From: Phorcus lineatus
Taxonomy: Eukaryota; Mollusca; Gastropoda; Trochida; Trochidae
Direction: 5' to 3'
DNA length: 64,000 nt
Assembly (NCBI GenBank): GCA_921293015.1
Contig: OV121081.1
Span: 2,294,001-2,358,000, forward strand
This document shows positions 45,301 to 57,300 of the stretch, piece by piece. A program made the translations under genes and the position numbers. The notes below the pieces were generated by a model. That model was not told the origin of the DNA, made no database searches, and saw only the letters and a program-made list of their open reading frames with translations. Every line of letters starts with the position of its first letter. The stretch's first letter is position 1.

Positions 45301-48300
45301 TTTTCCAATTCCTACATTAAATGAATGATAGCACGAGAAAGCTGAAAACTAGTCAATAAATTTAAAGGAGCAGATTGTTAATGGATTCCAAAATCAGTAT
45401 TTGTAATATACACTATTAACCATTGTCAGATAAATCTAATGAGCTCTAGAGCACATCTGGCTTTTCATTTAACCTTCTCCCTGCTGGATTGTTTGAAGGT
45501 TTTTAACAATACAGTATTGTTATAATGAAAGTTTTTTAAAATTCTGCAGTATGATACATACATACATACTTTCATAGGCCTCTGTTTGTTTACCAATCCA
45601 GTTCCTTTGTTTGGAAAAATATGTTTAAGTCATTTGTAAAGAGGAAATCATATAAGTGTATGTCAACTCAAGATATGAATGCCTGAGTTTCAAGTAATTC
45701 CCAAATGGAAACATTCCACAATAACAATGTCATGTCATCAAATCACCTTATCAAAATGATATTTTGCCCTATGATATCATATGAGATATATGAGACCTGT
45801 TATGATTGACCTTGTAGGTACTAGTTACAACTGTATGGATTAATAATAAGAGCACGAATTCTTCTGTTGCAGACCAACAAGAAAAAGTACTTTGTGTTAC
45901 GGTCAACCAGCAGTAGTGGACCAGCACGACTTGAGTACTATGACTCGGAAAAGAAGTTCCGCAGCGGCCAGCTTCCAAAACGCTCGATCCAGCTTCACAC
46001 ATTATTGAACATTAACAAGAAGTGGGACGGCAAACACAAGTATGCCATTGCCCTATACACGAAGGACGACTGTTTTTCGGTGATGGCCGATGCGGAATAT
46101 GAGCAGGAGAACTGGTACAGCCTCCTTCTGGAGTATCAGTGCGAGTACCTACGTGAGGACGAGAATCGACGCGAACATTTTGGTGAGTCATATAGAGTTA
46201 TGTTTTGCTTTTAGTTGCCTTCCTTTTGGAGATGTTTTCATTTCTTGTTGCCACATCAGTCCCTTTTACATGTTTCAGTTTTATCATAGTCATATGGGTT
46301 CATGGCACGGGCTGGTGTCTGTCCAGCATCCTCAATAAACTCGTTACATTTTCTCCTTTAAAACTGCTGACTCGCTCAAATACGTGCTTGCCGGTTAATT
46401 GCCTTGAAAACTTTTTTGATTTCTCAGAAACCATTGCAAGAAAAGCTAAAATTTTCAGAATAATATCTGTTTCATGGTGACTGAAATATTTAGATTTATC
46501 TTGACAATACTGATACTCTACATGTATCTACAACATGGAACTCTTTTTCAGATTTTTTGCTATCTTTGTATGTGAAAGTGTACTACCTCTTTTATCATTG
46601 TTTCGTTGAAGGCATTTTAAATTTTTCTTTCAATTGTTGGTATTGTTCCTTATCTATTGTTAACAAGTCTCGCTTGGAAATATTTTTTCAAATTGCTGGG
46701 AAATTGCCAGAGTTTCTTTATAAATTTATCATATTTTTATGGAATAAGAGTTTTGAAATTATCCTTAAAGATTTGTCTGATCTAGATCATGAATTATACA
46801 ATGATATTGTTAAGCTCCCTTCAAGCAGAATATATTTATTACCACGTTTTCAAACCAATAGAAGTAAAAATACATTCCTTCCTGTTCAGCGTTTGTCTAT
46901 TGAATGATATTTGAATTAATAGAATGTGTGTGTTTATGTATCACATGTAAGCTGTGTTGCCTTTCCTCTATGTTCACCAGCTCTGTAATGATACTAAATG
47001 AATTCCTTTCTTGGTAATGAACTTAAAATTATTTTTTTTAATTTTTAATTTGATTCATCATCATCATCATCGTCATCATCATCATCAAAACAATTCTTCA
47101 TCAGGATTCCAAATTTGTTTTTGAAATTTTTGTCTGACCAATCAACTAGTTTGTTAAAAGTTTTGTTTTAAAAAATGAATAAAGGAGTTGTCATCCATAA
47201 CATTGTCCTGTATCACTACACCAACTTCTAAATGCCTTTGAAGAAATTTGTTTGTTTCTTGTTTTCAGTAGTTGTTTACAAATTAGATTATTGTGAGAAT
47301 TTAAAAATTTTTTTTTTTACAAGTTTCAGGTTTCAGAACCGAGTTACAGAGTCACAATGTGTGAAACAAAGATTTCATTCTTTTTTGTTTTATTCTTCAG
47401 TAGAACGAATGTCAAAACTTTCTGTCGCCATGCCTCGACCATTGGCAGATTATGATTAAATTTCAGATTTTCGGTCTATATTGTAAACCAGATATGATAT
47501 GTATAAATTTGACGTTAGAAATAATGAGTTGTGCAACTACTGATAAAACACACAGCTAAAGGTTCTATTTAAGAAATAGAGTAGCCTCAACCATCATGTG
47601 TTTTGCAATAAAGTATAGTTTTGCCCTGAACTATTATAGTTAAAGTTCTAGGCTGAAGGCTGAGTGGTTTGACGTTGATAATAGTTCAGGGCAAAACTAT
47701 ACTTTATTGCAAAACACATGATGGTTGAGGCTACTCTATTTCTTTTCTAGCATGTCGATTTTATCTCGTGTAAATTATATTTCAGCCAAAGTAAACTTAA
47801 ATGACACTAATCGAATTTGGCAGTGACTTGAGCATGCTCAATTAGGGCCATAACTAGTGACGTCATAACGTTATTGTTGTTGACGTCATAGACCATTGTT
47901 TCGTGATGTCATTCAAAAACTATACTTTATTGCGGAATGAATCACATGAATATCACAAAAGTATCAGCTCATGGTTTGAATCCATCTTTATAAAAGTACT
48001 AATTATTATTCTTATGCTGTAGCATTGTGCTTTGATAACCAATCTGGCCAGTGTTTTAAGGAACCATGCTTCTATGGTGACGGCATGAGACATCATGATA
48101 ACCAATCTGGCCAGTGTTTTAAGGAACCATGCTTCTATGGTGACGGCATGAGACATCATGATAACCAATCTGGCCAGTGTTTTAAGGAACCATGCTTCTA
48201 TGGTGACGGCATGAGACATCATGATAACCAATCTTTGTTATTAACAGGTTACACTGTGGGAGCAAAAGTGTTGCATAAACAACAGCTGGTCAGTGTTGTG

Positions 48301-51300
48301 TGGGCAATAGAGCTCTTATTAAATAGCAGGGCAAGTTGTTATTCTTGTTAGTGCCCCAGTTTGAAGGATTAATCCAGCATTCTTCTCTTGAGTAGTTTTC
48401 AGTTGGATCAAAACACACCAGGTCGACCTGTTTGTGGTGTTATGATGTCAACACTCTAACTGATTTGTTTTTTTTAAATCAACAAGATAAAAATATCTGC
48501 TAGATAACTGTCAGTATCTGTTTGTCGAAGTTGTTGTTGAGTCACTTAACGAAAAAACATATTGTGTACGGCATCAAGTTGACATTGGAAATGAATAGTA
48601 CTATAGTGTTTACTATGGTTTTGTCTGCCCTGGGAATTCCTATCAAATGAACCATATGTTGTTTCTTTAGCACAAATAACAGGAAAGATACAAAACTGTT
48701 TCATTACAGATTTACTGCCTTCCTCTTCAGACCAATGTATGAACTGATAAGGAAATATAAGTTGTTATTGTAATATTTGTTGAATTATGAAGTTGTTGTT
48801 GTTGTGCTTATGTTATTCAAGAAATGTTCAGTAAACATATATATATATTAACAAACTTAGCCATGTAGACTGATCAATCAAAATCACTACTGAATTGTTA
48901 TCATTGAAACTTTGTAAGTAAAGGTTGGGAACATGATAGTCAATAAATATTTCACTTTTATCAGAAATCAGACACAATTGACTTATTGCATGGCATGGTG
49001 TCACCGTCCATCTGTTTGTAAACATTTTCTCCTCAAGGACCGGTTATCAAGGAATAGATTATATATATTATAATAATTTTGCTGTTTGTCTGTCCACCCT
49101 AAATCGTTAGCATTACTTGAAAACTATTTGACAAGGAAACTTTAAATTTGGTATGAATGTTACCCTCGTGGTGCTGATAAGCCTTTGAGGGGTTAACTAT
49201 ATGCATTGTGGTGAAACCTGTGGCCTTCGGCTGGAACTAGCGAACCATGGGAGTTTCTGCGTTGAAATGAAGTGTAACAAATTTTTTTAATTTTTGACAA
49301 AAATGGCCAAGTTTTATGACTGTTTCTTTTCTGGCCATGCCCTAAAAAACCCCTACTTTTGTCGTTTTCTGAAAAAATAAGGGCTGAAAAAGCTTAAATG
49401 ATATTTACAGACTCCTTGGTTGCGGCTGCTATCAGTTTTTGTGCAGTCTTTGCAAACACATTTTGATTTGGCTATAATTTTTCCCACTTAGATTTTTAGT
49501 ACTCATATACATCACTTCCTACTTATACCCTTGAAGTTTTATTCCTATTTAAGGAAAAAGGCCCATTAAAATATTCTTGTCAATATAATAATCTTTTTGG
49601 TATATATCAACAATGGAGACGTACAAAGATTTGAAGAGATTTCGGCTTCGATTGATCAAAGGTCAAGGTCACAGTGAAGGCAAGATTAAAGCATGGTTTT
49701 ACGAAAATGCATTATTTAAACTGTTACCACTACTAATCATTAAATGATTGTTATATCCAATGAAAAGAGATCAATGTTTGAACTTGAAAGCCAAAGGTCA
49801 AGGTCACAAGATATAGGTTATGACCTTGTTCAGTTCGTTCACCCATTAATCAAAACTTGAAATAAGAAATAGGTATTGAGAACTCATATTGATTATTTTT
49901 TCATTATGCTCCCTGGAAATTCTTTTCACATGGGCACATTCAAGGTCAAAGGTCAAGGTCACAAGTTATGAAATCGCCTTAAAATCAGGATCAAATTGTG
50001 TCATAACAATGATAGTCATAACATTCAAATTTAATTCATTCAAACTTATAAGTGAAATTTCTTGAACTTCAATTTTCACTTACCTTTTATGGTGTATTGA
50101 TAAGAAGATGCTAATTTTTTAGGGCCTTACTTATGGGGCTACTCAGCTTTTGCATTGTTCCGCAAACCACTTATCTAGTTCTTATATGATCAGTTGATCC
50201 AAGTTCGCTGATAAGGGCCACAGAGGAAAAACCCTTAACACCTATTTTAGTCTTCTTCGCAAGTAAAAGGTCTAGAAATTTGAAATGTTGTATACAGACG
50301 TCTAGGCTAATGTAGATTATTTTTGTCTTTGTGCCCCCTCTCATTTAACTCACAGGAGTCATGGCTTAAAAAATATCATTTTCTTTTGAAGGAGATACCG
50401 ATAGTCCTTAAGCAAGTTGGATTATGATACAGTGGTGATACATTTTGAAACCTGTTGAGCTACAACACACATGGCTCTTTATTTTTTGTGTTGACCTAAG
50501 AATTGTTTTTTTTTTCAAGTAAGAATGTGATTGTTACGTTATGACAAATTGGATGTTGTGTTTCACTTAAGAAAGCCATTGTTGTATTATTTACTTGAAT
50601 AATTATTGTCTTTGACTTTTGAATTGATTATGAACTAAGAATGAGATTGGATTTTTATCTCAGAATGTGATTGTTGTTTTTAAACAAATTTGCTTGTGTT
50701 TTGATCTGAAGATGAGATTATTGTGTTTTCACAGAGAATTCTTTTTGGCTAAGATTGTTATTTATGTGTTGCAGACCACGTGTGGCAGGTGACAATACAG
50801 CAGAAGGGTCTGGGAGTGGACAAGAAGCTACGAGGAAACTTCCGTCTCTGTCTGTCCCGGAACAGCCTCAGTCTGGTCCGCGTCACAAGTGAAAAGCCTC
50901 AGGTGTCATTCCAGGTGAGTCATCAGTGGAGTTTGTGTTGAGAAGCAACAAAGGGGAGGTGTCTAGTGTTTCTAAAATGGGATGTCTTTTTGTTGTTGAA
51001 ATGTTTCTTTTATCATAGCTAAGGATGATCACTGTATTGTAAGAGTAGAAGTGTTTCTACATCGCAAGCGAGATCACTGTGTAGTTTAGGAATGATTTTG
51101 AAGACTTAATTAATATATTTTGATTTATGTTTATTTCTTTCTATCATTGTAGCGATGAGATAACACTGTGTTGTGGGCACAAAGGTTTATGTTCATATAT
51201 TACCATCATCCTAAGGGAGGTCAGGGAAGAGCTCTTTATCAGTGAGCTATTAGTTAACAGAGACAAAGCAATGACATGGAAATGACTTGGTAAGAATGAA

Positions 51301-54300
51301 ACAGGCAATATGATGAGATATTGTGTTGATAATTAAGCTTCTTTGCTGCAGCTTGCGACAGTGAGATCACTGGCACATAGTGACAACCTGTTCCGGATGG
51401 AGGTTGGCAGTTGGGCCCCAACAGGGGAGGGGGAGCTGTGGATGCATGTTGAGGACTCCTACATCGCACAGAGCATGCACGAGGCTATACTCAAGTAAGT
51501 TCAGATTCATTCGCTTGGCAATGATGTATTAATTTATACTGCCTCTCTTATTGGGGGACACTGTTTGTTTGGTGAATATTCTCTTTATTGCAATCTTCAA
51601 TTAAGTTTATCAGGCCTGTAAACTACCCAAGGTCCTCTTGTAAGTGTGTTACTTTAATTTTGCAGTTGTATGAAGGCTGCAACCTCAAGCACAGGGAGTT
51701 TTGATGACCCAGACGGCACAAGGTTTGAGAAGCGCACAGAAAGTACTGGTACTGGAAGCGCATACCGACCACGCCCCATCAGCCAGGACTTCCGACCACG
51801 CACTGTAAGCGAGAGCCACACTCACAGGTGAGCTTCTTGAAATGAATTTTTCCTTCTCATCAAGTTTGTTTTAGTGTTGATTTAGTCTTCTCAATCATCA
51901 ATATCTTAAGTAATCAGAATCGTTTCTTTGCATATCAGTCCAAGAAGACTACGAAGCAAGCAGACTGAGGAACAACGGCCTGTCTCTATTGTCTACCCGA
52001 GCTGTCGATCCACGTCCCTGCCTGCTGACAACATCTCTCCTGGGACCAGCCCTCATATGTACGTATCTTCGTATACGTATTCAGTGTTGCATCCACATCA
52101 ACGATGAAAATAGCCTTCTTACTCTACTGACACATAAAATATAGATGGACGTCATTCAAGTGGTTCATATGTTTGAAGAACATTAAGCCAATAATTCCAA
52201 TTGTACAAACTTCGATGTTTATTGTGTTTGTGTCATAATATTTTAATACATTTAATAAGCCACTTTCAGGCCACTCCCGCACTTTTATGAAATTGGGAAA
52301 CTTCCCATTATTTGTCAAAACCTGGATGAAACGATGTAGATGCACTCTCTCCTTCACCTACATTGGTTTGAAATCATGATTGTTACAGTACACTTGAGCT
52401 TCGGTTCTGTACGGAAACCTTGACTAGTACATTCCAGTTTGGTTCAGTATCAAGAATGCAATAAATCAAAACTTAACACTCTTTTTTTCAGGATAAAATT
52501 TTTAAATGTAACGTACCCAACAATGATTATGGTATGATTATGGTATTGAGTTTAAACCCAAATTATACTTTGATGAAAGTGAGATCCAGTAGTATTGAAC
52601 AGTTTCACCCTTGATTGAAATGAGTCTTTTTCAAGTAATATCTGCTGAAGCGAGGTCTAGCATCTAGCGCATTTGTCTGTTGTTCTGCAGGCACATTGAT
52701 CTGCTGCACAGTCACGGCCACAGACTGAGGACGGACAGCTGGGAGTCTCAGGCCTCCCGCTCTAGCATGCATGGACAGCCCTCCGATGACCTCAGTCCAA
52801 TGGACTTCTCAGGGTAAGGAATCGCTTTTATATTGTGACATTGGTGGTTTACTTAACAGATATATCATCAGCCCTAAAGGTGACAGTTTTTATATTGCTT
52901 GATTACAACACTAGAATCTATAAAAAGATTGCATATCTTGAATGAAGAAGTTCTTCACCTTATGTTTTCGATTCATTATCTTACAATATGTGAAATGCCT
53001 CTCAAACAAGTTGTCTTCAACAGGCAAGAAGAACTGTGATGTTCTGATGTTCCATATCTATGATTAATAGAAAGCGACACTCGACTGTTGTAGTAACCAT
53101 GATGTTCTTAAGTCTTCGTTCAGTGTCATCTTTTGAGCATGTGTGACGGTGACATTTCTCTGTTTGCAGGGGCCCGCCATCTTACTCAGAGTACCTGACA
53201 CAGGCTATCAACGAGGAGGACGACTATCTGGACCAGGACATCGGCCCCCACGACTTCACCTCTGTCTCGTCCTCACCAGGGGAAGGTTTGTGTAGTCTTT
53301 AAACACAAAGTGTTAACACTGTAGTGGCTGTTACTACAAATTGATGTCGTTGATTCTTTTATAAACTGTCTAGATTGTCGGCACTCTCGGTTACAGTTGT
53401 TTATTACAGGGCAGTGGTTAGGTATTTTGGCTCATCTGATTCCATCTGTATCGTACATTATATTCTTCTCTCCCTGGGCACTCTCTTCATTCGGTGGCCC
53501 ACGTATCTTCCCTAATAATCTCTGTTATGAGGGGAACATTTTCTAGATTAGAAGTAAACTTTTAAATCTGTGTTAAAAACATATCTATTCAGTTCTGCGT
53601 TTAGTGTATCCTCGTGAATATGTTTCTTTACTATTGTCATAGCGCCTCTGAGCATCTTAAAGGTGGTTATTAGGCGCTCTATAAATCCATTATTATTATT
53701 ATTGTTATTAAGTAAAGGAAATCTGATAATTTGCTATCAAGTTGTGTAATCAGCCTTGTTGAGACATACTAAGCATTTGGACTTTTCCTATAAACATTAA
53801 GAATACTGGAGTCACCTTTTCTATGCAGTTTCCACAGATTTCTTATTACATTGACATGTGTGTTGATGTTATTTGACTGGATGAACATACAGACAGATAA
53901 GAATTCCAAGTTTTAAAGAACCAAGAAATACGAGGCACTTTGGAAGAAGTTAACTAAGTACCTCTTTTGTTGGAGAATGCAACAAGCGAAAATATTTGAA
54001 TTTTTTTAACAGTGGTACCAGAGCTGGCATCTTTGAAATCTGCTTTGATAATTACTGTATTTCATTTTATGTATTTGATTTCATTCAACAACAAAATAGA
54101 CTTACTGAATGATAACCTAGACTGTAATAAAGACTCCTATTTAAGACACAGTCATATAGCAGTAGTAGGTGATTGATAACACTGCAAAAGAGATTTGTTT
54201 TTCAGACTTAATCCCCATATTGGAAAGCTTGCCATGTATTTATGTTCCTACAGTGTAAAATCTGTCCTTATCTGGATTAAGGTTATGAATCATTGGCATG

Positions 54301-57300
54301 TATTCTGAAAGGGTTAAAAAATAATAAAATCTGCTAAGTTTGCTTCTTCATAATTTTAAATTTAATTTTTCTTTACAGTATTTGTCAATAAAAAGGACCA
54401 TTATGTATACGTTGGAACAATAACACAAGTCTGGGACAGCAAGTTATATTTTTTCCAAGTTTCCAGTTTTTGGCAGGAATTGATTGAATTTATTTAAAGC
54501 AGTACTAAAGTGGAAGAATAGGCACTGTACAGGGATTGGGAAAGACACCTTTGACAATGGGCCATTTTCAGGGCTTGAAGTTTGAATGGGCCATTCCCCT
54601 TAGAATAATGGTAAAATTTCTAATTTGAATGGGCCATTTTTTCATCCAATGTGCAAAATGGCCCATGGCCCCTGCCTTTCCCAATCCCTGCTGTACAAAT
54701 TGAGCAATCTGAAACATTACAACAATTGTTGCAGCCAAGACCCCAATAGATGAGGAATCCGGTCACGCAAGCCCATATATGGACATGCGGCCAACCAACA
54801 ACACTCCCCCCATGGTGCGTAGTGACGGTAGCAGCAGCACTGGCGCAGGTGGATACGTTCCCATGAACCTCGGATCCCAGACATGTAAGTCATAGAATAT
54901 AATGTGTTGTATGTCGTAACACACTTATGACACAAGTGCCTTATTGTAGGTATTTCATGTGAGTGAGAATTATCCTGATATTCAGGCACAAGCTTTGTAA
55001 ATATACTATGACATAGCCATAGAATATATTTAGGAGATAAATCCATTCTGTTTTTTATTTTGGGGTTGTATGTCGTGCATTTAAGGTTTGAAATGTTAAT
55101 TTAGGGGTGAAAAATGCAAGAAATACAACCACAAAATAAAAAACAGAATGGATTTATCTCCATTCTAACATGACTAATTAGAAAAATAATGAGGAACAAA
55201 TTTGCCTTGCGCAACAACAATGTGATTAGGTCGAACCAGTACAGACCGGTTCCTCTTGATTTCGAAACTATGGTACTATTTTCAAAGAGCACGCTTCAAA
55301 AATGGAAAAAATATCAAAACATAAACAGGGATTGGGAAAGACACGTTTGATAATGGGCCATTTATAGGGCTTTTTGTCATTTTCAGAAGTTTGAATGGGC
55401 CATTCCCCATAGTAGCAATGGTAAAATTTCAAATTTGAATGGGCCATTTTTTCATCCAATGTGAAAAATGGCCCGTGGCCCCTGCCTTTCCCAATCCCTG
55501 CATAAACCAACGGGTTTTTGATAAAACCCTTAAGTATTTATTGCATTGAGGATAAAATCAACAAAAGACAGATTTTTTATCCCGTCAGAGTTACGTCTTT
55601 CACGTAAATACATAGGACACCTATCACCCCTACAATACCGACAATACTCTGAAAGTAGTTGTTAACTGCAAGCGCTAACTCCTCACACTAGATGTGAACT
55701 GAATGAATGAACGATTAAGAAAGCTCTATAGTTTGTCATGGTTGAATAGACTGTCTGGAAATGTGGTCGCTTATGAATGACAGGGGAAAGGGAAGGAGTT
55801 TGTTAAATTGAAGAATAACATACGTCCCTTCTGTTCACTCTACGAATCGCTATTAGTATTACCACGCGTTACTGTACGAAGCGAACTCGGTTTGAAATTA
55901 AATTTAGTGATAAAAAATAAACTACTTCGACAAAAAATAAACCACAGAATGGATTTATCTTCTAAATTTCATAAAAAAAATACGTTATTCTCAATGTTTG
56001 TATAGAATTGATTTTAAATTCATTTTGCTGTTTTCCGTAAGGCGATGAAAACAGTAAGTTCAGCGAATGGAGTTTGTAAACGTGCGCGTATGAATGTGAA
56101 TCGGTCGTAAATATTTAGAGGTGATTATTAGCGAAATAATCACTCCAAAATGTGTTTTGGTGACCAATCAGAAAGCAGTATTTTCATTCTAGTTTTCGTG
56201 TCATGTTAGAATGTTCATTTGATTGCTGTCATGAAGTCATTACATCACGGAAAATACATATAAATCTACTTTTAAGCTTCGCTGCAGGCCTCACCTTCCA
56301 CATTGGAGGGCAATGTCCCGGCAAAACATGAATCAATGAATGTTTTTTGATGTCAAGTAACACTCACAAAGTGATATTTTGCCGTCGGGCATTGTATGAA
56401 ATGTTTGAATAACTATATTGATTTCCTTCTTATGTAATAATGCCAGTTAACTTTCCACAACTCTGTCACATACGTGAGCCTCTAGGGTTGTAAGGTTGTA
56501 TTTCAGGGATATTATAAAGTGTCATACAGCCTTTCCCAAATTAGAGAGAATATTGGGGCATTACATAAAATTCCATGTGTTGTTTGATAATGATACGTGC
56601 AAAGAATTATATTCTCAGATTTAACCTATGTATTTACCAAATATGATTTGGCATCTTGAAATGCCGTCTTGAAATTCTTCTCAACAATGCATTGTTTAAC
56701 AACCCCATCACCAAACCGTCCTCAACTGGTATTTCTCAGAAATAAAAACTTATCCAGTGAGGGGAAAATTCAGAATAACTGATGAAAGATTATCAGCATG
56801 TTAACACCATCGGAATATTCCCTTTGCAGCGTCACAAGAGGGGAGCGTGACCAGTGAGAGCGACTCGTACATGATGATGAATACTGGACGCGTGGTGTCC
56901 GAGCCCATCCCCATCAAACAGACCGGGGGCAGCAGCTATATGGACATGTCGCACTCCTCACACCTACCCACCGTCAGAGAAGGAGGAAGTCAGTATTACT
57001 CCATCTTGTACTTGAATAGAAGATAATAAATGACCTACAGTATGATACTGTTTTTCTAAACAAGTTAAAGATATCGTGTAAAACAACCAATTGCATGTTT
57101 GATAACAAATCATTTACAAGTTTGATGATAATTGTTTTACATTAAGGGAAGATTAGTAATCTGCTTGTGTATATCAATGGATATTGCCTACAGTGTGTTG
57201 AAATTAAAATTTCCACAATTCTAATACCATTGTGACATGGTACTTACATTATCAAGTCAACTGCAAACTTCTGATTGTCATACATTCAGATATATTGCAA

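Noticed and set aside
48025..48351. 108-codon open frame over the 63-bp repeat
   Set aside because: Openness follows from a repeat length divisible by three; no splice context or homologue.
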